Shown piece by piece: positions 21,553 to 29,835 of a stretch of 40,000 bases of DNA (its first letter is position 1; each line of letters begins with the position of its first letter). Source of the DNA: Mesostigma viride (taxonomy: Eukaryota; Streptophyta; Mesostigmatophyceae; Mesostigmatales; Mesostigmataceae). The position numbers and the translations under genes were made by a program. The notes under the pieces are model-generated. The model was not told the DNA's origin. It saw only the letters and a list, made by a program, of their open reading frames with translations, and searched no databases. The stretch spans positions 157,501-197,500 of the forward strand of contig RPFO01000692.1 of assembly GCA_009746045.1 (NCBI GenBank). Reading direction: 5' to 3'.

Positions 21553-22849
21553 GACTTAACGTAATAAACCACGTAATTCCCGGAGCGCCGCGCCACCCGT
21601 GACGGAGGGAAGTTGTCCGGTGGGTCTGGGAACACTTAGGGACGAAGGTGATGCATAGGTTTGGGGGGGTTATTCGCCATAGCTTGGTAATTACAACGTG
21701 CATTGAGAAAGTATCACGTGACTTTGGCGGGAAATTTTCACTCGCGCGCGCGCGCAACGAGATATGGCTGCCAACGTGCCGTTATCAGGGAAATTTGCGT
21801 CTCGCGGCTAGAAACGGTTTAGAATGTTGCTCAGAATGATGATGCGTGATTTTCGTAGGTCAGGCATGGCCAGATTTTTAGGATTGGGAAAATACAGGTA
21901 GGAAAATACTGCCTTCTTGGTCGTCAGTGCCAGACAAGTCATCGCCTATCATATGTCGATTTTCTCCTTATGGCCGGGCAGTCTGCGCCAGCCCGAGCAT
22001 CCAGGTTTGCTACGGGATGTCCCCTGCAGCATTTGCTGCGAATGCGGACGCATTTATAGGTCATCTTTGAACGAAACATCAACCTGGTAATCATAAAGGA
22101 TGCATGCTTGACGCGGCTATGGCGGCCTATGCCCGTAGAGCCACGGTATCTGTGAGTTATGGTGGTCCCGGCCAGCGGACCCCGGGAAGGACATGAACGA
22201 GCTGGGTACGACAACGTATTTGCGTGTTGTTTGCAGCGGAATCCGTCTCCCATGCAATATATATGACGATTTTATCTTTGCATATTTCAGCAAGCTTTCA
22301 TGCCTGTTGTAGAGAGTGGTTTCAGCCCTGAAAGTGCCCAGTTTATGGCATATCTTTGGAGTGTATCATTCCGTTAGTGCAGGTAGGCAACGTGTTTGTA
22401 TTCCAGCACTTTTGGCAGCATTTTATAGCTTTTTATAATGCATTATTGTGTTGCATGTCATAGATAGCTGTTTACACGCGCGTAACCCACACACATATAT
22501 GAGCACGTTATATAGAGGTAATGGGTTATCCGGGTGGTCTGACCCAAGGAAACCCCCATTGGACTATCCAACTAAGTTGTCCTATGTTGGTATTGAGGTT
22601 CCCTACCCTCCCTGGGAAAAAAGTGGGGGGTTAACTTTTCCTTGGGGAAAAAAGATCGTCTTTTGGCCAACTTTGACTAGAGCTATCATCCAAATGCTTT
22701 GATAAAGCCATGGTATTATTGCATATTCTGAAAGCCCTTGAAGTGTAGATACTCCTAGCATCTTGGTTGGGGGTATTTGGAGTTGTGGCCTGTGAGTTAT
22801 GATTTTTTTCATTTTCAGGGGTATGAAAGTGCCAAAAATGGGTCAGCGG
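21553..22849. other. Spacer without supported gene
   Basis: Short ORFs only, without domains or splice partners. A (CG)n patch lies at 21742-21755. The stretch 22600-22840 precedes the LINE B copy and may include its diverged 5' part. Confidence 0.45.
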
Positions 22850-23540
22850 ACTATGGGCGGACAAGATTTCTTTTCTCAGACGCCGCAAGCGGCTCGAGAA
22901 GACTCTCTTCACCCTTGATGACGACCTGACCCTGGCGCAGCAACAACGGCGACGGGAGCTATGGCCGACCTACCTCCAGCTCCGGCAGACCAAGGCGGGG
23001 CAGCCGGTGTACTGGAAGGGGGCGGCCATCTACGTCGGCCACAAGCCCTGGCAGGCGACCCCCGCGGCCCCAGCGACTCCAGGCGCCCCAGCTTAGGGGA
23101 ATACAGCAGTAGTGTAGATTAGATAGACCGTGGCCATGTACATGTACGCCTCCTAGAGGCCCTATCCCAGCTAAGCCACGCGCTTTATTTAATCATGTAC
23201 ATGTGTGCCTATGATGAGCCACACTCCAGATGATGCCTAGCTTTATTTAGTTATGTTGTGCCCATGCAGGGAGTAACTCTCTGCTGAGACGCCATGCCCT
23301 AGCTTTTTGTATAGCTATGCTGATCTTCCCCCCCATGACAGGCTCCCCCTTCGCTGGGCATAGCTTGAAGATCATGGGGATGCACGTGCCCTGGTGCACC
23401 TAGAGCAAGGGTCCTTTACATCCCCACCCTTGCAGGAAGTAGCTTAGGATGTATGATAGGCCATATGCCCCCTCTCAAGGGCTATGTGCTACATATACTC
23501 CCAACGGAGTTATGTTACAATTCAATTCAATTCAATACCG
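22850..23540 (+). mobile_element. LINE family B copy 1: ORF1 C-terminus plus 3' UTR
   Basis: From about 22868 the frame reads RRRKRLEKTLFTLDDDLTLA, QQQRRRELWPTYLQLRQ and VYWKGAAIYVGHKPW, stop at 23094-23096. This matches the C-terminal end of L1-like ORF1 proteins (DDLTxxQQxxRRxL ... WRGxxLxV). A 400-bp 3' UTR follows, ending in a hairpin at 23492-23514 (CATA/TATG, bulge T, ACTCC/GGAGT, loop CAAC) and a TTCAA tail. An ORF1 followed directly by a 3' UTR, with no reverse transcriptase, suggests a non-autonomous or internally deleted LINE. Confidence 0.8.
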
Positions 23541-23544
23541 TTGT

Positions 23545-23667
23545 GAATATTTGTCTCACGGTCGGATTCATTCGCAGATCGCGTTTTTCCGCGTTTTCCG
23601 CGGCCCGGCACTGAACGCAAACCGGTTTTCACCTTTGCGGAGTGTCTGATCAGAATATTTGTCTCAC
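23545..23667 (+). mobile_element. SINE-2 copy, 5'-truncated, 15-bp target duplication
   Basis: Element 23560-23652 (93 bp) lies between perfect GAATATTTGTCTCAC repeats (23545-23559, 23653-23667). It corresponds to the 3' half of the tRNA-like SINE at 23938-24113. Confidence 0.92.
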
Positions 23668-23689
23668 TTACAACAGGCCATAGCCTTTC

Positions 23690-23790
23690 ATGAAGTGAGA
23701 CAACTATGCCTAGACGCATGGCGATCCAACGCCGTGGAGGGACTAGGGTAGTTGTCTGAGAGGACAGACGCGAAGGCAGCGGGAGATGAG
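23690..23790 (-). repeat. Dispersed repeat F, copy 3 (inverted)
   Basis: The reverse complement contains TCCTCTCAGACAACTACCCT and GGATCGCCATGCGTCTAGGC, matching copies at 5350-5478 and 17970-18065. It lies immediately upstream of the nested LINE block. Confidence 0.6.
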
Positions 23791-23931
23791 AGTAGATATA
23801 GAGTAGGATTGTTTCATAGGAAGGGGGCGGCCACAAGCCCTGGCAGGCGACCCCCGCGGCCCCAGCGACTCCAGACGCCCCAGCTTAGGGGAATACAGCA
23901 GTAGTAGTGTAGAATAGATAGACCGTGGCCA

Positions 23932-24119
23932 TGTACATTCTGATCAGGCACTCCGCAAAGGTGAAAACCTTTGCGTTCAGTGCCGGGCCGCGGAAAACGC
24001 GGAAAACGCGATCTGCAAATGAATCCGACCGGAATCGAACTGGGGACCTCTCGCACCAATTTTGCTGACTATAGGACGGACGTCTCCGGTTACCATGGCA
24101 TCGCCTCCTGTGCTGTACA
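23932..24119 (-). mobile_element. SINE-2 (tRNA-derived), 176 bp, 6-bp target duplication
   Basis: Element 23938-24113 on the minus strand, flanked by TGTACA. Read 5' to 3' it has an A-box-like GCCATGGTAACCGG and a B-box AGTTCGATTCC about 45 bp later, i.e. a decayed tRNA-like head, then a tail with the self-complementary pair GCAAAGGTTTTCACCTTTGC and the end CTGATCAGAA. The tRNA stems do not pair well, so it is not a functional tRNA gene. It interrupts LINE B copy 2. Confidence 0.85.
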
Positions 24120-24261
24120 TGTACGCCTCCTAGAGGCACTATCCCAGCTAAGCCACGTGCTTTATTTAATCATGTACATGTGTGCCCATGATGAGCCACC
24201 CTCCAGATGATGCCTAGCTTTATTTAGTTATGTTGTGCCCATGCAGGGAGTAACTCTCTGC

Positions 24262-24481
24262 TGAGACGCCATTAATTAATTAATTAATTAATTAGACTCG
24301 CGCTCCCGTTGGGGAGTCACGGAGCATTAATTAATTAATTAATTAATTAGACTCGTGCTCCCGTTGGGGAGTCACGGAGCATTAACCCCGATGGATGGAT
24401 GGATGGATGGATGGATGGGTGCAAACAGTCCTACCGGTCTAATCTATCTAGATCGGCTACATACTACGTATGAGACGCCAT
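24262..24481 (-). mobile_element. LINE family E 3' ends in LINE B, 11-bp target duplication
   Basis: Insert 24273-24470 between perfect TGAGACGCCAT repeats. It has an AATT-repeat tail, hairpins at 24299-24321 and 24354-24376 (CGTG/CACG type, bulge A, CTCCC/GGGAG, loop CAAC) and a GATG-repeat block. Two tail-plus-hairpin units in tandem suggest a duplicated or twice-inserted 3' end. Confidence 0.88.
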
Positions 24482-24504
24482 GCCCTAGCTTTTTGTATAT
24501 AGCT

Positions 24505-24707
24505 ATGCTGATCTTCCCCAAGCGGAGGAGGCGTTTTGATGAGTCGTGTAGTGAAGATTTTCTAGACTCGATAGCTTAGCGTTAGGATAGTTCGATCACG
24601 CGGCTTCCCCCACCCCATCCATCCATCATGGAATTATTATGTGCTACATGACCTCCCACGGAGGCATGTTATAATTTAATTTAATTTTTTAAATGCTGAT
24701 CTTCCCC
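24505..24707 (+). mobile_element. LINE family A fragment in LINE B, 15-bp target duplication
   Basis: Insert 24520-24692 (173 bp) between perfect ATGCTGATCTTCCCC repeats. It starts within the AAGCGGAGGAGGCGTTTTGA coding end of family A and ends with a hairpin (24647-24668, loop CAC) and a TTTAA tail. Confidence 0.92.
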
Positions 24708-24927
24708 CCCATGACAGGCTCCCCCTTCGCTGGTCATAGCTTGAAGATCATGGGGATGCAAGTGCCCTGGTGCACCTCTAGAGAGCAAGGGTCCTTTACA
24801 TTCCCACCCTTGCAGGAAGTAGCTTAGAATGTATGATAGGCCATATGCCCCTTCTCTGGGCTATGTGCTACATATACTCCCAACGGAGTTATGTTCCTAA
24901 TTAATTAATTAATTAATTGTTTCATGG

Positions 24928-25075
24928 ATAGATATTGTTTGATAGATATAGAGTAGGATCGTTTTTGTAGATAGCTTAGACCGGTAGGATTGCGTGTACC
25001 CATCCATCCATCCATCAGGGTTAATGCTCCGTGACTCCCCATCGGGAGCACGAGTTTAATTAATTAATTAATAGC
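24928..25075 (+). mobile_element. LINE family E 3' UTR, host of the nest
   Basis: Continues the sequence left of the nest, then ACCGGTAGGATTGCGTGTAC, a CATC repeat, hairpin 25030-25052 (CGTG/CACG, bulge A, CTCCC/GGGAG, loop CATC) and a TTAA tail. It is the inverse of the insert at 24273-24470. From here to 25390 I see nothing identifiable. Confidence 0.75.
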
Positions 25076-25390
25076 CTTTCGTATCTGATTAGGGTGGTGC
25101 AGACCAGGTTACACAGGTCAGGCCGGGTAGGCTGTCACACAGTAGCTGGTTTCGAGACAACGGTACTTACAAAGTGCTGGTTGTCGATCGATCTCACATG
25201 ATTAAGTAATGTTCTGTTCTTGTAAAACGATTACCTGCTTGGTGCCCCTGCGGCAGCATGACATGTGGTTGACTGGAACTAGTCCATGACAATTTAAATG
25301 GAAACTGGAACTAGTCCATGACAAAAATGCCAGCAGGCCTGAAAAGGTGCTGAGCCATCCGATGTTATCAACAAGAAGATTGCCCGGTGG

Positions 25391-28262
25391 CTATTCCGGG
25401 AGTGCTGCTTGGGCTGGGAACTTGGCGCCCCCCGGCCGGTCAGCCCATTTTCGGCGTTCTCGGTATTCATCCACCACTTTCTGCCGCAGGCGTTCCGATG
25501 ACAAGGCATCCTGAAGACGTGCTGGCCAGTGGCGTGCGCCAGCTGGCTTGTCGCTGGCCTCTGCCCCAGCCCCACCCTCCGTTTTCTGAAATCAGGGAAG
25601 AAGGTGGCATGCCAGTGCATATGACAACGGTGTCAATAAAAAGACATTCACTTACTATTTCATTCGTTGACCAGTCAGATGACATGCTAGACAAGCAGAT
25701 AGTCACAATGAGAGTGGACGCCCTGACCTGTATGCAAATGATGAACGAAAGCTACGTGCACAACTGCAACACACCACACCGATGAGAACCTCAATACATG
25801 TGCAATCCAGTAGGATGGGTGCAACCAGCGACCTAGTGATGCAACCAGCGACGAGTACTTTTAGCACGCAAAGGAGGGAATTTTATTTCTAAGTGGGTGG
25901 GTGGGTGGGTGGGTGGGTGGGTGGGTGGGTGGGTGGGTGGGGGTGGGTGGGTGGGTGGGTGGGTGGGTGGGTGGGTGGGTGGGTGGGTGGGTGGGTGGGT
26001 GGGTGGGTGGGTGGGTGGGTGGGTGGGCATGAAAGGAGGGGGGTCCGAGCCGAGCAGCTTGCTGTAACAAGTTATTTGCGTGACTGGCGACCGCAAGATC
26101 TTGGCAACAGCCAATGGTGCCGTGACGAGAGCAGCTGCCAGCGGAAGGTAGGCAATACCAATGAGACAACCAGCGGGACATACCAATGCGATCGGAAACC
26201 AACCCCAAAAGGCTTGCCTTGCGAAGCTGGAGGGGGGCATAATAGCGGTTGTCTCCTTGATAATAGCGGTGTTGTACGAGCATAATAACAGCAAGGGATG
26301 GGATCACCTGCTGCGTTGGGTGATTGGCAGGAAACGCGGGGGAGGAGGATGCCTATGTGCGGGGGGCATAGCTCTGTACCTGCTGATGGGCCTGGATCCT
26401 TCCTACAAAACGGGCTATTGCTGCATGGCCTTTACCATTCAGCCGTCTTCCCTGATAAACCCACGCGTGCTTGCTCACCACCCTCCTCCCAGCTGTACGG
26501 ATCAACGGGTCGCTCATCAGGTAACTGTTTATAAATCAAGACATGTGCCTCTTAACAATGACTCCAGACCAGACTAACACGCAGGCCCAAATGGTCACAA
26601 ACCAACCCGTGTGCACCGAAGCGGTAGAGAAACAAGGCAAGCTCACACAAAACAAACAAGGCCGGCAAGTACTCCGCAGGGAATGCAGGGGACGCTGACA
26701 AGACCCTTCATCGCATCCGCAGGGTGCAAACAGGCGGGGTAGCCCCCACCAGCAGGGGCCCTGACAACCCATGTGGGTGAGTGGGTTCACAATCGATTGC
26801 TTCACCACGCTCAAACATGAGCACAAAGTGACGCAAAAAGAATGCCTTGTAGTGAAAGACATGACAAGCCTCGCATGAAACTCTACGCGTCAACGACGCG
26901 CTCCTTCGTCACGCTCAAAGGCGCGCGTGGCCTGACGAGGATAACCCCCGACATGCAGTCCACGTATCAACGACTCCCCGCTCCATGGTGCCCCAACCGA
27001 GACAAGCCTCAAATGAATGATATGCATGCTTAGATCTATAGAATATGCTGATGCCTACACACATGCTCAAATCGAGTATCTATCAACAACTCACTGCCTT
27101 CTTGGGCAGGCGAGGCCCCCCATGGATGGTGGGCGGCGCCATCGCGACGTCCCCGAACGCAACATGGTCACGGCGGTACAGCGCCGCGTCGTCGGCCGAA
27201 CGTGTCGCCGCCTGCTCCTGCTTGCGCTTCTTCTTTTCACGCAGGAACCTGGGGGGGGTCAGGGGGGGGGGGGGGGGGGGCATGGCGAGGTGGAAGAGCT
27301 AGACATGGAATAAACTTAATAAATTCGGCCAGGCTAGTGCGCTACAAGCGAGACCCGTGCAATAGACTCAATTCCATGTTGTTCGCTGGGGCAGGGGGCT
27401 TTAGAGAATGCTCCAGGCACTCACAAGATTTCAACGTTGCGGTCTAATACCACGCGACGTATCACAAAGCCCTGACCAGTGACCACGACGTTGCATGCTG
27501 CACAACAAGCTCAGCCCTGACCAGTGACCACGACGTTGCGCGCTACACAACAAGCTCAGCTAGAAAGTAAGTTAATTAGGCTTTCTTGCCGAAACCGGAC
27601 AGGCGATGACATACGCTAGAATCGGCGCGCAGGGAATCCATCTTCTATGACAATCAGAGGACTCGCAGCCCTCCCAGCCCACGCCACGTACTCTTTTTGC
27701 CCAAGCTTGTGGCTCGTGGAAGGAGCTGGCGCTGACGAGGGCGGCTTACGCCCAGCCTGCGGTCCAATTGTCTTTGGCTTAAGCTTGTCGTCACTTGTAT
27801 CTGCGGGGGCCGCTCCCTTCTTCTCCGCCGCCTTCGTCGCCCCGTCAGGTGTTTTTGTCCCTCCCTTGTCCTCACTACTTTGCTTTGACGATCCCCGCCG
27901 TTTGGTAGGTCCATCTGCAGTTGAAGGCCGGAATGCGATTATTGTACGCACAAGCGCAAATGGCAACCAATATCAATCGTATCACGTAAAAGCCTTTGTG
28001 GGGAGCTCTTGGCTTTTACTTGGGACAATATTTGGAAGGGCCATTACAAGAGCCTCGTCTGTAACTGGTCATCAAGTAATAACAGGGGTAGAATATATAA
28101 CCCACCTGTAACCAGCTTCTTCGCCTCCATAATTGCCCGTAATTTTGACGGTATAGCGTTTTCTTCCTTCTCGCTCGCAGCCCTGGGCAGTTTCCCAGGC
28201 CCACCTTGAAGCTTTTCCTTGAACTTCTGCTTACGCTTCAAGCTTTTGCCTCTAGAAACCAT
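25391..28262 (-). CDS. CCDC137-like nucleolar/basic protein
   Basis: Model: complement of exons 25391-25585, 27095-27248, 27425-27471, 27688-27914 and 28106-28262, 259 residues; phases 1, 0, 2 and 0 fit at all four junctions. Exon 1 (MVSRGKSLKRKQKFKEKLQG) carries IPSKLRAIM at 37-45, like the IPFRLREIM motif of CCDC137. Exon 2 is Lys/Ser/Pro-rich and disordered. Exons 3-4 give GFVIRRVVLDRNVE, FLREKKKRKQEQ and HVAFGDVAMAPP, matching the VKFGEVVxxPP block of that family. The last exon ends with SERLRQKVVDEYRERRK, like its C-terminal helix. CCDC137 proteins are nucleolar/chromosome-associated; the function here is inferred. The exon 2 donor (TAC|GTGGCG) is weak, and reading through it gives a stop at 27616 instead. 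The gene is divergent from the SIN3-like gene. Confidence 0.75.
25893..26027. repeat. (GGGT)n satellite, ~135 bp, in CCDC137-like intron 4
   Basis: Almost pure GGGT repeats with one interruption (GGGG) near 25940. G-rich on the plus strand and C-rich on the transcribed sense strand of the gene. It could form a G-quadruplex. Confidence 0.92.
26155..26188 (-). mobile_element. SINE-1 micro-insertion (16 bp) with 9-bp target duplication
   Basis: ATACCAATG (26155-26163) and ATACCAATG (26180-26188) enclose AGACAACCAGCGGGAC, whose first 12 bases equal the reverse complement of the SINE-1 3' end. It lies in intron 4 of the CCDC137-like gene. Confidence 0.75.
26239..26269 (+). mobile_element. SINE-1 micro-insertion (11 bp) with 10-bp target duplication
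   Basis: ATAATAGCGG (26239-26248) and ATAATAGCGG (26260-26269) enclose TTGTCTCCTTG, exactly the 3' terminus of SINE-1. It is 50 bp from the 16-bp insertion and in the opposite orientation. Confidence 0.78.
27469..27558 (-). repeat. 45-bp tandem duplication across the exon 3 acceptor
   Basis: Two adjacent 45-bp units (27469-27513, 27514-27558) differ at three positions. The unit includes the sequence ACTGGTCAG|GGC, which is the acceptor of exon 3 of the CCDC137-like gene, so the upstream unit is a ready decoy acceptor. Confidence 0.85.
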
Positions 28263-28553
28263 TTTCACCCACTGAAATCAACCCGAAATAGTAGAGGGGA
28301 AATGTAAAGGGGAAATTATACCGAGAAATTCCCGTTCGGTTTGTTGAGAATTTCGACACAGAAGCCGTCAGCCTTGCCGTCGCCGTCGCCGCCGCAGGAA
28401 TTTGCTAGCAACGCAGGAGCAACGTAATAAATTTAGCATGGTACATATCCCATAAAACTAGGACCTGGTATTAGTGGTATACTCAACTCGTTAGCCAACC
28501 AGACACCGTATCAAGTAACGTGCGTGTTTGCAACTTGCCCGTTGAAACTCTAC

Positions 28554-28726
28554 GGCGGAGCCAATTTTCGGAAGAACCTCACCCTTATGGTTGCAAATTC
28601 GGGACAAATTCGGTGGATGGATTGTCGGATTTTCATCCCCTATTCCTATGTTTTCTCACGTGTACGGCCTTATAAGCTTCGCCAATTCTGGCGAACCTAA
28701 CGGTTCTTCCGAAAATTGGCTCCGCC
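28554..28726. mobile_element. Foldback/MITE-like element, perfect 25-bp inverted repeats
   Basis: Arms 28554-28578 and 28702-28726 are perfect inverted complements (GGCGGAGCCAATTTTCGGAA and on), separated by 123 bp. No target-site duplication is apparent. Confidence 0.8.
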
Positions 28727-28808
28727 AGATAATTCGATGGACGCCGAGCCGGCCTAGGCATTTTATTAGTCATCACTCATCGGTCACTCCCAGTAGTGAG
28801 TCCTCAGT

Positions 28809-29105
28809 CCAGTCACTGATTTTTTTTTCGGGGAAATGGGTATATTTTATTAGCCAATTATGGACCAAAGAGGTGAGAGGGGAAATGAGTATCAGCGAAT
28901 CCTCAGTCCAGTCACTGATTGACTTCAAGGCATGGAGAAAGTTAGGATTCTGCCGTCTAATGTCCAGTCACTGATTCGGGGAAATGGGTATAGTTTATTA
29001 GCCAATTATGGACCAAAGAGGTGAGAGGGGAAATGAGTATCAGCGAATCCTCAGTCCAGTCACTGATTGACTTCAAGGCATGGAGAAAGTTAGGATTCTG
29101 CCGTG
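28809..29105. repeat. 148-bp tandem duplication
   Basis: Two nearly identical units (CCAGTCACTGATT to TTAGGATTCTGCCGT) with period 148, the first with a longer T run. A shorter CAGTCCAGTCACTGATT motif repeats within each unit. Confidence 0.9.
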
Positions 29106-29236
29106 TTGTAACAACGAATACTCGTGGTTCGTTGCTATTTGATAGGATCCGGAATACCGCTGACAGATACTTAAATCTTCTAAGTTAGGTAGTGGGCAAT
29201 AACAACAGCAAGTCCAGGGCAAGTCAGTTAGTTGTA

Positions 29237-29372
29237 TCCCACGCCGCAAATGGGCAGCAGAGAGTAGTAGTACATCGGCCGCTGTACAAACCACAAACTC
29301 TGTCTGGTTATGAGGGATCCAACTGACTGACTGACAGACTGTAGATCTCTGCTGCCCATGTGCGGCGTGGGA
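29237..29372. mobile_element. Foldback element with 27-bp inverted repeats (26/27)
   Basis: Arms 29237-29263 and 29346-29372 (TCCCACGCCGCAAATGGGCA and its inverse) enclose 82 bp. A partial arm-like sequence is at 13885-13900. Confidence 0.8.
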
Positions 29373-29835
29373 ATCATCACAACAACAGCAACAACAACAG
29401 CTGTAGAAAGAGTATCTCAGAGATCAGTGAAGCGGAATCCTTTCAGTGTGCATGCTGCAGCAGTTGTGCGTGGTCAACGTCACACCGCGGTTATGGCTGT
29501 CGTCTTTTATTTCTACCTTTCGGGGCGTGTTTCTTCGCTGCATCCCAAAGCTTGAAGCTTCATAACTATCGCGGGGTGCCCTAGTCGTCTTGCCTTTTGT
29601 CGGCTGCCCGTATCTACTCTTTATCCACTTCCTGCCGACGTGGACAGGAATGGATAACCTTTTGCATCCATTACAAGTTTTCGAATGAAATCAACGTTAG
29701 TATGGGGCACCTGACGATTATATTTCAGATTTTTGAACGCATTATCGGGGTTTCATATTACGCGACAAAACCTGTGCTCCTTGGACGTATGAGCATTCAA
29801 GTTTCGGCGATTTCTTAGAAACTGGAAGCGTGGAG

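Larger units (their letters stand above)
23808..24927 (+). mobile_element. LINE family B copy 2, split by three later insertions
   Basis: A LINE B end (from GGAAGGGGGCGGCCACAAGC at about 23819) is carried in four pieces: 23819-23937, 24114-24272, 24471-24519 and 24693-24895, ending in a hairpin at 24871-24893. The outer flanks TTGTTTCATAGG (23809-23820) and TTGTTTCATGG (24917-24927) are a near-perfect target duplication. Both flanks sit in a sequence (GATATAGAGTAGGAT) that belongs to a family-E 3' UTR, so LINE B inserted into LINE E. Confidence 0.88.
28263..29835. promoter_or_regulatory. Divergent promoter region of CCDC137-like and SIN3-like genes
   Basis: 1.57 kb between two start codons on opposite strands. 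It holds two foldback elements and a 148-bp duplication, listed separately. No TATA or other core element can be assigned from sequence alone. Confidence 0.5.

Noticed and set aside
24020-24113. tRNA gene suggested by AGTTCGATTCC on the minus strand
   Set aside because: The B-box is good but acceptor, D and T stems do not pair and the segment is inside a target-duplicated SINE; called a tRNA-derived SINE instead.
27616-27687. Extension of CCDC137-like exon 2 to the stop at 27616
   Set aside because: Splicing at 27688 restores phase and adds three exons matching the family; read-through would lose the conserved block. The weak donor leaves some doubt.
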